A stretch of 64,000 nucleotides of DNA, from positions 2,519,579 to 2,583,578 of the forward strand of contig NZ_CP031841.1 of NCBI RefSeq assembly GCF_003432385.1, in the 5' to 3' direction. The DNA is from Breoghania sp. L-A4 (GTDB taxonomy: Bacteria > Pseudomonadota > Alphaproteobacteria > Rhizobiales > Stappiaceae). Of this stretch, positions 8,844 to 17,857 are shown in pieces; position 1 is the stretch's first letter, and each line of letters opens with the position of its first letter. The notes below the pieces were generated by a model. The model did no database searches. It saw nothing but the letters and a program-made list of their open reading frames with translations, and was not told the origin of the DNA. The position numbers and the translations under genes were made by a program.

Positions 8844-9566
8844 ATGAAGACGTCCGATGCCACCGCCGTCGTGCGGGCGTTTTCCGTGCATCTGCTCACC
8901 GCCTCGGGCGCGCTTTGGGCATTGCTGGCGCTGCTCGCCGCGGCCGAGGGCAACTGGCCGATGACGTTTGCCTGGCTGGGTGTGGCGCTGCTCGTCGACG
9001 GGGTCGACGGTCCGCTGGCGCGCGCCGTGAAGATCACCGAGCGGTTGCCCAACTGGTCCGGATCCTCGCTCGATTTCGTCATTGATTACGCCACCTACGT
9101 GCTGGTACCGGCCTTCGCGCTCGCCAACTGCGGGCTGCTGGACAGTCCCTACAACCTGATCGCCGCCGGACTCGTGGTGATCACCGGCGCGCTGTACTTC
9201 GCCTATGAGGGCATGAAGACGCCGGACAATTCCTTCCGCGGCTTCCCCGTCACCTGGAACATGCTGGTGTTCGACCTGATGGTCTTTCAGGCGCTGCACG
9301 CCTGGACCTTCGTCATCGTGCTGGTGTTCGCCGTGCTGACCTTCGCGCCGGTGAACTTCGTCCACCCGGTGCGCGTCAAGCGCTGGCGGCCGCTCAATCT
9401 GGCGATAACGGCGCTGTGGCTGGGCAGTGCCTTCGCCGCGGCGCGCAACGGCATGGTCGCGGAAGGCGCGGTGGGAATCGGCCTGGCCGCCTCCAGCCTC
9501 TATCTGCTGGGCGTCGGCGCCTTGCTGCAGCTCGCCAAGCGCAGCGCCGCGAAGACGGCGGGATGA
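8844..9566 (+). CDS. pcs: Phosphatidylcholine synthase
   Basis: A 240-residue membrane CDP-alcohol phosphotransferase that condenses CDP-diacylglycerol with choline to make phosphatidylcholine. The motif spans residues 51-82: VDGVDGPLAR, then WSGSSLDFVIDY; the Asp residues at 52, 55, 77 and 81 are the metal-binding set. The DGVDGPLARAV and SSLDFVIDY wording is specific to Pcs rather than PgsA or PssA. About six to eight membrane segments follow. The ATG at 8844 gives the usual 240 length; an in-frame ATG at 8802 is possible. Choline would have to be imported. It is followed after 4 bp by the TerC-type gene, so they are probably co-transcribed. Confidence 0.88.
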   Translation: MKTSDATAVVRAFSVHLLTASGALWALLALLAAAEGNWPMTFAWLGVALLVDGVDGPLARAVKITERLPNWSGSSLDFVIDYATYVLVPAFALANCGLLDSPYNLIAAGLVVITGALYFAYEGMKTPDNSFRGFPVTWNMLVFDLMVFQALHAWTFVIVLVFAVLTFAPVNFVHPVRVKRWRPLNLAITALWLGSAFAAARNGMVAEGAVGIGLAASSLYLLGVGALLQLAKRSAAKTAG

Positions 9567-9570
9567 TGCC

Positions 9571-10302
9571 ATGATCGCGTGGGTATTCGATCCGGCCATC
9601 TGGGCCAGCCTGATCACCCTGACGGTGATGGAGATCGTGCTGGGCATCGACAACATCGTGTTCATCTCGGTGATCGTCGGACGGCTGCCCGACGCCCTGG
9701 CCGACCGCGCCCGCAAGATCGGGCTTGCTCTGGCGCTTGGGTTCCGCATCGCCCTGCTTGCCGCGCTGGCCTGGCTCATCGGCCTGCAGGACACGCTGTT
9801 TTCCTTTGCCGGGGAGGCGTTCTCCTGGCGCGATCTGATCCTGCTGGCCGGCGGGCTGTTTCTGCTGTTCAAGGCGACCCACGAGATCCATCAGGGGATC
9901 GAGGGCGGCGAGGAGGGCGGCGCGTCCGCATCGGGCACCGCCACATTCGCCGCCGTGATCGCCCAGATCATCGTCATCGACATGGTGTTCTCGGTGGATT
10001 CGATCCTCACCGCCATCGGCATGGCCGAGCATCTGGGGGTCATGGTCGCCGCCGTGGTGATCGCCATGATCATCATGTATGTGGCCTCGGGCGCCATCGC
10101 CGCCTTCATCAAGAACCATCCGACCACCAAGATGCTGGCGCTGGCGTTCCTGCTGCTGATCGGCGTGGCGCTGGTCGCCGACGGCGTCGGCTTCCACATT
10201 CCGCGCGGCTACATCTACTTCGCCATGGCGTTCGCCGGCGGCGTCGAGATGGTCAATATCATCGCCGCGGCGCGCCGGGCGAGGGCGCGGGAAAAGTCCT
10301 GA
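9571..10302 (+). CDS. TerC family integral membrane protein
   Basis: A 243-residue TerC protein with about seven membrane segments. The two family hallmarks are present: TVMEIVLGIDNIVFISVIV at residues 18-36, with Glu21 and Asp27 inside the membrane, and VIDMVFSVDSILTAIGM near 140-155. Bacterial TerC proteins are linked to metal ion (especially manganese) export during protein secretion. An acidic, Gly-rich loop (about 110-125) separates the halves. The start lies 4 bp after the pcs stop. Confidence 0.85.
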   Translation: MIAWVFDPAIWASLITLTVMEIVLGIDNIVFISVIVGRLPDALADRARKIGLALALGFRIALLAALAWLIGLQDTLFSFAGEAFSWRDLILLAGGLFLLFKATHEIHQGIEGGEEGGASASGTATFAAVIAQIIVIDMVFSVDSILTAIGMAEHLGVMVAAVVIAMIIMYVASGAIAAFIKNHPTTKMLALAFLLLIGVALVADGVGFHIPRGYIYFAMAFAGGVEMVNIIAAARRARAREKS

Positions 10303-10378
10303 CGCCCCTGTGCCCGGCGGCCTTCGCGCTGTAAACACAACGTATAAGATCACAAGCGATCACGCACGGGGAAGCACA

Positions 10379-11356
10379 ATGGTCAAGGCACTGCGGGTTC
10401 ACGAGACGGGCGGACCGGAGGTCATGCGGTTCGAGGACGTCGAGGTCGGCGACCCGGGTCCGGGCGAGGCGCGGGTGCGCCACGGCGCGATCGGTCTGAA
10501 CTTTCTCGACACCTATTTCCGCTCAGGGCTCTATCCCGCTCCGGCCGGGCTGCCGTTCATTCCCGGAAACGAGGGCGCGGGCACGGTCGTGGCGCTCGGC
10601 GAGGGCGTCACCGATCTCGCGGTGGGCGACCGCGTCGCCTACGTCGGTCCGCTGGGTTCCTACGCGCAGGAGCGTCTGGTTCCCGCCGACCGGCTGGTGA
10701 AGACGCCCGCGGGCATCGACGACAAGACCGCCGCCGGCATGATGCTCAAGGGCATGACCGCGCGCTATCTGCTGCGCAGGACCTTCAAGGTGACTCCGGA
10801 CACGGTGCTGCTGTTTCACGCCGCGGCCGGCGGCGTCGGCCAGATCGCGGGCCAGTGGGCGCGCCACATCGGAGCCACCGCCATCGGTACTGTGGGTTCG
10901 GACGCCAAGGCGGAGATCGCGCGGGCGGCCGGCTACACCCACGTGATCAACTACCGCACCGAGAATTTCGTCGAGCGCGTCAAGGAGATCACCGGCGGCG
11001 CGGGCTGCGACGTGGTCTATGATTCCGTGGGCAAGGACACCTGGGCCGGGTCGCTCGACTGCCTCAAGCCGCTCGGCCTGTGGGTCACCTTCGGCCAGTC
11101 GTCCGGGCCGGTCCCGGACTTCAACCTCGGCCTGCTGGGCAAAAAGGGGTCGCTCTTCGTCACCCGGCCGACGGTGTTCAGCTATATCGCGGCGCGCGCC
11201 GATCTGTTGGAGACGGCGGGGGATCTCTTCGACGTGGTTGCCTCGGGCGCGGTGAAAATCCCGGTCAACCAGGAATACGCCCTGGCGGACGGCGTGAAGG
11301 CGCATCAGGATCTCGAAGGCCGCAGGACCACCGGCACCACGGTGCTGATTCCGTAG
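10379..11356 (+). CDS. NADPH:quinone oxidoreductase (zeta-crystallin/Qor type MDR)
   Basis: A 325-residue zinc-free medium-chain dehydrogenase/reductase. It has the Qor-type N-terminus (HETGGPEVMRFEDV), NFLDTYFRSGLYP, PGNEGAGTV and the NADPH-binding HAAAGGVGQIAGQWAR near residue 142. YRTENF and a VVYDSVGKDTW segment follow as in QOR1 enzymes. These reduce quinones by one-electron transfer with NADPH. GGGGAAG sits just upstream of the ATG. The next gene, a LysR regulator, begins 41 bp later on the same strand. Confidence 0.85.
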   Translation: MVKALRVHETGGPEVMRFEDVEVGDPGPGEARVRHGAIGLNFLDTYFRSGLYPAPAGLPFIPGNEGAGTVVALGEGVTDLAVGDRVAYVGPLGSYAQERLVPADRLVKTPAGIDDKTAAGMMLKGMTARYLLRRTFKVTPDTVLLFHAAAGGVGQIAGQWARHIGATAIGTVGSDAKAEIARAAGYTHVINYRTENFVERVKEITGGAGCDVVYDSVGKDTWAGSLDCLKPLGLWVTFGQSSGPVPDFNLGLLGKKGSLFVTRPTVFSYIAARADLLETAGDLFDVVASGAVKIPVNQEYALADGVKAHQDLEGRRTTGTTVLIP

Positions 11357-11397
11357 GGCGGCGGAGGCGGTCCACACCGCGAACAGGGGGAAACGTT

Positions 11398-12320
11398 CTG
11401 GACCGCGTTCGATATCTCTATGGCCCGGCGGTGCGCTACTTCGAGGCGGTGGCGCGCGCAGGCTCCATGCGCGGCGCCGCCCGCGAGCTGAACGTCGCCT
11501 CCTCGGCGGTCAACCGGCAGGTGCTGTCGCTGGAGGACCAGCTCGGCGTGCAGCTCTTCGACCGGGTGGGCCGCGGCTTGCGGCTGTCGCACGCGGGCGA
11601 GATCCTGCTCGCCCACGTGCGCCGCACGCTCGGCGACTACGAGGCGACGTTCTCCGAACTCGACGCGCTCAAGGGCCTGCGCCGCGGCATCGTGCGGGTG
11701 GCGGCGGTGGAAAGCGTCATCGAGGTGATCCTGCCCGATATCGTCTCCGCGTTTCGCACGAAGTTCTCCGGCATCCACGTTGAGGTGTCGGTCGACGATT
11801 CGGAAACCGTCGCCGCCAGGGTCGAGGCGGCGGAGGCCGATGTCGGCTTCACCTACGAGCCGCCTGAGACCCCGCGCCTGTCGGTGAATTTCCAACGCGA
11901 TCTGCCCATCGGCTGCATCATGGCGCCGGACCATCCGCTGGCGGCGCGCGACGATCTCAGTCTCGCGGAGTGTTTCGCCTATCCGGTGGCGATGCCGGCC
12001 CGGGCCTGTCGCTGCGCGCGCGCATCGACGCCACGTTTGGCGCCAAGAGCCAGTCCAAGCGCACCTTTGTGGAATCCAACTCCCTGCGCTTCATGAAGGC
12101 GCTGGCCCGAAAGGGCTCCTGCGTCGCCTTTCAGACCCGGGTGGGGCTGGAAGACGACCTCGCGGCGGGCCGGCTGGTGTTCCGGAAACTCTCCGACGTG
12201 CCGCTGCAGCGCGACCGCTTCGCCATCATCACGTCGGCGCACCGGGGTCTTGCTCTGGCCCCGGCGATGTTCTTCGATCACGCCGTCAGCGTGTTGCGGC
12301 AGACATTGATTGTCGATTGA
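11398..12320 (+). CDS. LysR family regulator beside the purine locus, frameshifted as sequenced
   Basis: A typical LysR regulator of about 307 residues once one base is restored. The winged helix-turn-helix covers roughly residues 11-70, with GSMRGAARELNVASSAVNR and LFDRVGRGLRLSHAGE; a periplasmic-binding-like effector domain follows. The frame changes at 11996-12004, where adding one G gives a continuous effector domain through RKGSCVAFQ. The start is odd: no ATG, GTG or TTG fits, and the best candidate is CTG at 11398, seven bases after a GGGGG run. Its place directly upstream of uraH on the same strand makes it the likely regulator of the purine genes, with a purine intermediate as effector (inference). 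Confidence 0.78.
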
Positions 12321-12379
12321 TGCCTTTTCGGCATCGTTGGGCACTGTTTTCTGTTCTTTTGCGCACGTTAAGACTGGTG

Positions 12380-12415
12380 CACACTGAATCACCATGCTCA
12401 AATTGTGATCGTGTG
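12380..12415. promoter_or_regulatory. Candidate operator: imperfect dyad upstream of uraH
   Basis: The region between the LysR gene and uraH holds CACAC (12380-12384) and ATCAC (12388-12392), mirrored by GTGAT (12405-12409) and GTGTG (12411-12415). This makes an interrupted inverted repeat centred near 12398, about 200 bp before uraH. LysR proteins bind such interrupted dyads, so it is a reasonable but untested operator. Confidence 0.3.
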
Positions 12416-12599
12416 TTTGCTGGCGGAGAGCGCGGCGAATGATCGCCGCAACACCGGCGAACCGGGGATCAAGGGCGGTTTGGGCGCGCGAACGGGTGTT
12501 CGACGAAGGCCGGGCGGTTCAGAATCACAATCTTGGTGTATTTTTGTTTTGGCCCGATGACAGCATTGTGCCTGAACGGGCTTTTTGATCGGGAGTTCC

Positions 12600-12950
12600 A
12601 TGGGACGGTTGACCACCCATGTTCTGGATACCGCGTCGGGACGTCCCGCCGCCGGCCTGACGATCGAGCTCAGGCGTCTGGGCGATGACGCGGGACTGCT
12701 CAAGACCGTCGCGACCAACAATGACGGCCGGGTCGACGCGCCGTTGCTCGAAGGCGACGCCTATGCGCCCGGCGTCTACGAGTTGACGTTCTTTGCCGGC
12801 GACTATCTGCGCGGCCAGGGGCACGATCTGCCCGCGCCGGCCTTTCTCGATGTGGTTCCGATCCGCTTCGGCATCGCCGCGGGCGAGGAGCATTATCACG
12901 TGCCGCTGCTGATCTCGCCCTACGGCTATTCGACCTACAAGGGGAGCTGA
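12600..12950 (+). CDS. uraH: 5-hydroxyisourate hydrolase (transthyretin-like)
   Basis: A 116-residue transthyretin-related protein that hydrolyses 5-hydroxyisourate to OHCU in urate breakdown. It has the N-terminal [16 protein letters not shown] motif with catalytic-type His7, the NDGR loop near 46, and the C-terminal signature [19 protein letters not shown], including the terminal Y-[KR]-G-S tetrapeptide. No signal peptide, so cytoplasmic. The ATG at 12600 has GGGAG four bases upstream; a longer TTG start at 12585 is unlikely. First gene of the degradative operon; xdhA begins 3 bp after its stop. Confidence 0.93.
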   Translation: MGRLTTHVLDTASGRPAAGLTIELRRLGDDAGLLKTVATNNDGRVDAPLLEGDAYAPGVYELTFFAGDYLRGQGHDLPAPAFLDVVPIRFGIAAGEEHYHVPLLISPYGYSTYKGS

Positions 12951-12953
12951 CTC

Positions 12954-14450
12954 ATGCGCGCATCGCTCCGGTTCTTCAGACGCGGCGAGACCGTCAGCCT
13001 GACCAACGTCGGACCGGCGGAAACGCTGCTCGATTACCTGCGTTTGCGCGAGGGAAGCTGCGGCACCAAGGAAGGCTGCGGCGAGGGCGATTGCGGCGCC
13101 TGCACCGTGGCCATCGGCCGGGTTCAGGACGGGGTCGTGCGCTACGAGCCGGTCAACGCCTGCATCCAGCTTCTCGGCATGATCGACGGCTGCGAGGTGG
13201 TCACCGTCGATGATCTCGCGCGAGGCGCCGGCGAGGGCATGCTGCATCCGGTGCAGGACGCCATGCTGCGCCACCACGGTTCCCAATGCGGCTTCTGCAC
13301 GCCGGGTATCGTCATGAGCCTGTTCACGCTCTATCACGACGACCACGGCGCGCCCGACCGCAAGGCCGTCAACGACCGGCTGGCGGGCAATCTCTGCCGC
13401 TGCACCGGCTACCGGCCGATCATCGATGCGGCGATGGAGGTGTGTTTCGAACCCGCCGACGACGCCTGGAGCGAGAACGCTGCGGAGACGCTCTCCGCCC
13501 TCGGCGCGCTCGACGACGGCGCGAACCTGTTTATCGGCGACGAGGATCGCTTTTTCGCAAGCCCCGCCGACGTCGACGCCTTGACCGATCTGTTCATGGC
13601 GCATCCGGACGCGACGCTGGTCGCCGGCGCCACGGATGTGGGCCTGTGGATCACCAAGCAGCTGCGCGATCTGCCCAAGGTGATCTGGCTTGGCCGGGTC
13701 GCCGGGCTGGATCGGGTGGAAACGGTCGAAGGCGGATTGATCATCGGCGCCACCGCCACCTACGCGCGCAGCCATTCCGCCATCGCCGCGATTGATCCCG
13801 ATCTGGGGGAGCTGTGGCGGCGTATTGGCTCCATGCAGGTGCGCGCCCGTGGCACGGTTGGCGGCAACATCGCCAACGGCTCGCCCATCGGCGACACGCC
13901 GCCCGCGCTGATCGCGCTCGGCGCGACGCTGGAGCTGCGCTGCGGATCGGAAGCCCGCACGGTGCCTCTGGAGGATTTCTTCATCGATTACGGCAAGCAG
14001 GATCTGCGCCCGGGCGAGCTCGTCACCGGCGTGTTCGTGCCCAAGATGAAGCCCAATCACCGCTTCCGCGCCTACAAGCTCTCCAAGCGCTTCGACCAGG
14101 ACATTTCCGCCGTCATGGGCGCGTTCCGGATCACGCTGGAAGATGATGGTCTGACGATCGGCAAGGCGCGCATCGCTTACGGGGGCATGGCGGCGACGCC
14201 CAAGCGCGCGAAGGGAGCCGAAAGCGCGCTGATCGGTGCGCGATTGTCCGAACCGGGCACCTGGTCGCGCGCCCTGCGCTGCATCGGCGAGGAATTCACG
14301 CCGCTCACCGACATGCGCGCCAGCAGCAGCTATCGCAGCGAGACGGCGCGCGCGCTGCTGGCCAAGGCGCTGGTGGAGATCGCCGGCATGAACACCGCGC
14401 GCACGCGGATCACCGGAATCAGGGAGGCGGCGCTTGACCCGGTTGCCTGA
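12954..14450 (+). CDS. xdhA: Xanthine dehydrogenase small subunit (2Fe-2S and FAD)
   Basis: A 498-residue subunit. The N-terminal plant-type 2Fe-2S domain has Cys36, 42, 47, 50 and 70; the second 2Fe-2S domain has QCGFCTPG at 111-118 and CRCTGYRPI from 148. The FAD domain follows from about residue 195, with VAGATDVGLW near 222 and GTVGGNIANGSPIGD near 300, then the CO dehydrogenase flavoprotein C-terminal domain. It passes electrons from the molybdenum site in XdhB to NAD+. It is complete and in frame, lies 3 bp after uraH and is followed by xdhB. Confidence 0.94.
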   Translation: MRASLRFFRRGETVSLTNVGPAETLLDYLRLREGSCGTKEGCGEGDCGACTVAIGRVQDGVVRYEPVNACIQLLGMIDGCEVVTVDDLARGAGEGMLHPVQDAMLRHHGSQCGFCTPGIVMSLFTLYHDDHGAPDRKAVNDRLAGNLCRCTGYRPIIDAAMEVCFEPADDAWSENAAETLSALGALDDGANLFIGDEDRFFASPADVDALTDLFMAHPDATLVAGATDVGLWITKQLRDLPKVIWLGRVAGLDRVETVEGGLIIGATATYARSHSAIAAIDPDLGELWRRIGSMQVRARGTVGGNIANGSPIGDTPPALIALGATLELRCGSEARTVPLEDFFIDYGKQDLRPGELVTGVFVPKMKPNHRFRAYKLSKRFDQDISAVMGAFRITLEDDGLTIGKARIAYGGMAATPKRAKGAESALIGARLSEPGTWSRALRCIGEEFTPLTDMRASSSYRSETARALLAKALVEIAGMNTARTRITGIREAALDPVA

Positions 14451-14516
14451 CGCCCCCGATGCCCTTGAGGTGAAAGACCCTCCGGCGCGCGAAGCCCCGC
14501 GCCGGAGGCGCATGAC

Positions 14517-16841
14517 ATGCCGGACCCGGTGAGCCGGTCCGGCCCGTCCGTCCGCCAGCCCGTGCCGCACGACAGCGCCGCCGGCCACGTCAGCGGACAG
14601 GCCATCTACGTCGACGACATGCGCGAGCCAGCGGGCACGCTGCACATTGCGCCGGGCTACGCGCGCGATGCCGTGCGCGGGCGCATTCTCAGCGTCGATC
14701 TGTCCGCCGTGCGTGCCGCTCCGGGCGTGGTCCGGGTGCTGACGGGCGAGGACATTCGCGGCACCAACGATTGCTCGCCGTCGATCGGCGACGATCCGGT
14801 GCTCGCCATCGACGAGATCCTGTTTCACGGCCAGGTGGTCTTCGCCGTGCTCGCCCGAACGCGTGACGAGGCCCGGCGCGCCAGTATTCTAGCGAAGATC
14901 GAGGTCGAGGCGCGCGATCCAATCATCAGCGTCGATGATGCGCTCGCGCGCGGCGGCGACACGGTGCTGCCGGACTATGAATTCCGCCGCGGCCAGCCGG
15001 AAGCCTCGCTGGAGACCTCGCAACGCACCGTCTCGGGCAACATGCACATCGGCGGCCAGGAGCATTTCTATCTCGAGGGCCAGATCGCGCTGGCCGTGCC
15101 GGGCGACGCCGGCGACATCACCGTGCACAGCTCCACACAGCATCCCAGCGAGGTTCAGCACACGGTCGCCAAGGTTCTCGGGCTCAGCGAGGCCAAGGTA
15201 ACCATCGAGGTCCGCCGCATGGGCGGGGCGTTTGGCGGCAAGGAAAGTCAGGCCAACCAGTGGGCGGCGCTCGCAGCGCTTGGCACCCAGGTCACCGGGC
15301 GTCCGTGCAAGATCCGGCTCGATCGCGATGACGACATGATCATGACCGGCAAGCGGCATGATTTCCGGGTCGACTACACGGTTGGGTTTGAACCCGACGG
15401 CACCATCCAGGCGGTCGACATGGCCTTCGCGTCGCGCTGCGGCTATTCCGCCGATCTGTCGCTGGGCATCAACGACCGCACGATGTTCCACGCCGACAGC
15501 GCCTATTTCTATCCCGACGCGCTGATCACCTCGCGGCGCATGCGCACCGACACCTGCTCCAACACGGCGTTTCGTGGTTTCGGCGGCCCGCAGGGCATGA
15601 TCGCCGCCGAGCGGATGATCGATTCCATCGCGATTTCTCTGGGCGCCGATCCGCTCGATATCCGCAAGGCCAATTTCTATGCGGACGGCCGCGACGTCAC
15701 CCACTACGGCATGCCGGTGGAGGAAACCGGCACCCTGAGCGGCATCGTCTCGGAGCTGGAGCGCACCAGCGACTACCGCGCCCGGCGCGAGACGATCCGG
15801 CGATTCAATTCCGAGAACCACATCCTCAAGAAGGGCCTGTCGCTGACGCCGGTGAAATTCGGCATCGCCTTCACGCTCATCCATCTCAACCAGGCCGGCG
15901 CGCTGGTGCATCTGTACCAGGACGGCTCGGTGCACCTGAACCACGGCGGCACAGAGATGGGGCAGGGGCTGTTCACCAAGGTCGCCCAGGTGGTGGCCGA
16001 CGAACTCGGCGTGACGCTGGACCGCGTCTCGATCACCGCCACCCATACCGGCAAGGTGCCCAACACGGGGCCGACGGCGGCCTCGTCGGGATCCGATCTC
16101 AACGCCATGGCGGCGCGCCGGGCGGCGGAAGTCATCCGCCACCGGCTGGCCAGCTTCGCCTCCGACAAGCACGGCGTCCCCATCGATGCGGTCGAATTCG
16201 CCGACAACACCGTGATCTGCGGCGGCAAGGTGATTCCGCTGGCGACCCTCGCCCATCAGGCGCACGTGGCGCGCATCCAGCTTTCCTCAACCGGTTTCTA
16301 TGCGACGCCGAAAATCACCTGGGACCGGGAGAAGGCGCAGGGCCGCCCGTTCCTCTATTTCGCCTATGGCGCGGCGTGCTCGGAAGTGACGCTGGACACG
16401 ATGACCGGCGAGATGCGGGTGGACCGGGTCGACATCCTCCATGACGTGGGCAAGTCCATCAATCCGGCCATCGACATCGGCCAGATCGAGGGCGGCTTCG
16501 TCCAGGGCATGGGCTGGCTGACCACCGAGGAGCTGGTGTGGGACGACAAGGGCAAGCTCAGAACCCACGCGCCGTCGACCTACAAGATCCCCACCGCATC
16601 CGACGTGCCGGAGGATTTCCGCGTCGATCTGTGGCGCTCGCTGGGCAATCCCGAGCCGACGATCTACCGCTCCAAGGCGGTCGGCGAGCCGCCGCTGATG
16701 CTTGCCAATTCCGTCTTCGGCGCGATCACCGACGCCATCGCCAGTATCAAGCCCGGCGTCGTGCCGCCGCTCGACGCCCCGGCCACCCCGGAAGCCATTC
16801 TTGCGGCCATCCGCGCCACAAAGACCGCGGAGCCGGCGTGA
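14517..16841 (+). CDS. xdhB: Xanthine dehydrogenase large, molybdopterin-binding subunit
   Basis: A 774-residue molybdenum hydroxylase subunit that oxidises hypoxanthine and xanthine to urate. It has the N-terminal HVSGQAIYVDD segment, the Moco-contact MGGAFGGKES near residue 235, the substrate-site TAFRGFGGPQGM near 350, HLNHGGTEMGQGL near 476 and the catalytic-base motif KAVGEPPLML near 720 with its Glu. Length agrees with two-subunit bacterial XDHs. GGAGG lies upstream of ATG 14517. Its stop overlaps the xdhC start by one base. Confidence 0.94.
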   Translation: MPDPVSRSGPSVRQPVPHDSAAGHVSGQAIYVDDMREPAGTLHIAPGYARDAVRGRILSVDLSAVRAAPGVVRVLTGEDIRGTNDCSPSIGDDPVLAIDEILFHGQVVFAVLARTRDEARRASILAKIEVEARDPIISVDDALARGGDTVLPDYEFRRGQPEASLETSQRTVSGNMHIGGQEHFYLEGQIALAVPGDAGDITVHSSTQHPSEVQHTVAKVLGLSEAKVTIEVRRMGGAFGGKESQANQWAALAALGTQVTGRPCKIRLDRDDDMIMTGKRHDFRVDYTVGFEPDGTIQAVDMAFASRCGYSADLSLGINDRTMFHADSAYFYPDALITSRRMRTDTCSNTAFRGFGGPQGMIAAERMIDSIAISLGADPLDIRKANFYADGRDVTHYGMPVEETGTLSGIVSELERTSDYRARRETIRRFNSENHILKKGLSLTPVKFGIAFTLIHLNQAGALVHLYQDGSVHLNHGGTEMGQGLFTKVAQVVADELGVTLDRVSITATHTGKVPNTGPTAASSGSDLNAMAARRAAEVIRHRLASFASDKHGVPIDAVEFADNTVICGGKVIPLATLAHQAHVARIQLSSTGFYATPKITWDREKAQGRPFLYFAYGAACSEVTLDTMTGEMRVDRVDILHDVGKSINPAIDIGQIEGGFVQGMGWLTTEELVWDDKGKLRTHAPSTYKIPTASDVPEDFRVDLWRSLGNPEPTIYRSKAVGEPPLMLANSVFGAITDAIASIKPGVVPPLDAPATPEAILAAIRATKTAEPA

Positions 16842-17847
16842 TGGCGGGATGGGCACAGGTCGCGGACAATATCGAGGCTCAGGGCGCCTGCGTGCTGGTC
16901 TCCATCATCGAAACCCGCGGCTCCGCGCCGCGCGAGGCCGGGGCGCGCATGGTCGTGCGGCCCGACGGCGGATTTCACGGCACCATCGGCGGCGGCCGGT
17001 TGGAATGGCAGGCGCTGGCGCAGGCGCAGAAGCTGTTCGCCGCGCCGCAAGGGTTCGTCACCCGCGAGCATGTGTTGGGCCCGATCTCGGCCAGTGCTGC
17101 GGCGGCCGCGTGACGCTGGCCTTCGAGATGTTCTCAGCCGACCGGCTTCATGCGGTCCGGGCGCTGGCGGCGCTCGAGGCGGAGGGCGATTTCGTCACCC
17201 GTGCCCGTGTTTCCGGCGCCGCGCCCCTGGAACGCTCCGTCATCGATGACGCGGAGTTGCACGGCGCGGCCGCGCGGTTTGAAAACGGCGTGCTGCTGGA
17301 GCGGTTTGGTGCGGCGCGCACGCCGCTCTATCTCTTCGGCGCGGGACATGTGGCGCGCGCGCTGGTGCTGGCGCTCGCGCCGCTGCCCTTTTCCGTCACC
17401 TGGGTCGATCCGCGCGCCGAGGCCTTCCCCTACCATGTTCCGGGCAACGTGGTGTGCCGGCATGAGGCGGACCCGGCAAGCGTTCTGGCTGAGGCGCAAG
17501 ACGGCGCCTTCGTGCTGGTGATGACGCACAGCCACACGCTGGATCAGGAGATCGTGCATGCGGCGCTGGACGCGGGGCGCTTCGACTACGTCGGGCTGAT
17601 CGGCAGCGCGACCAAACGCGCGCGCTTCCTCTCGCGTATGCGCCAGGCGGGATTGTGCGAGGAGGCGCTCGGCGCGCTCGTCTGCCCGATCGGCGTTAAG
17701 GGCATCGCCGGCAAGGAGCCCGCGGTGCTGGCGGCGGCCACCGTGGCGGAGTTGCTGGTGCGGCGGGAGGCCGCGGCGGCCATGGCAGGCGTTGAGGCAC
17801 CGGGTGACGTCGAAGCGCCGCTCGTGCGCCTCGCGGATGCGAACTAG
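16841..17847 (+). CDS. xdhC: Xanthine dehydrogenase accessory protein XdhC, frameshifted as sequenced
   Basis: XdhC binds molybdenum cofactor and is needed for its sulfuration and insertion into xanthine dehydrogenase. The first 90 residues carry IIETRGSAPREAGARM and GTIGGGRLEW, the XdhC N-terminal signature. At 17078-17083 a missing C throws the frame to a stop at 17113; with the base restored, reading continues GPDLGQCCGGRV and on to the C-terminal Rossmann domain with LFGAGHVARALV, WVDPRAEAFP and YVGLIGSATKRARF, total 335 residues. All expected motifs are present on both sides, so this is probably a functional gene with a sequencing deletion. Translationally coupled to xdhB. Confidence 0.85.
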
Positions 17848-17857
17848 GGGGAGAACC

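Noticed and set aside
12525-14828. A 767-codon open frame on the minus strand across uraH and xdhA
   Set aside because: It is antisense to well-conserved genes, is rich in Arg/Ala/His/Gln as expected from GC-skewed shadow frames, and shows no domain.
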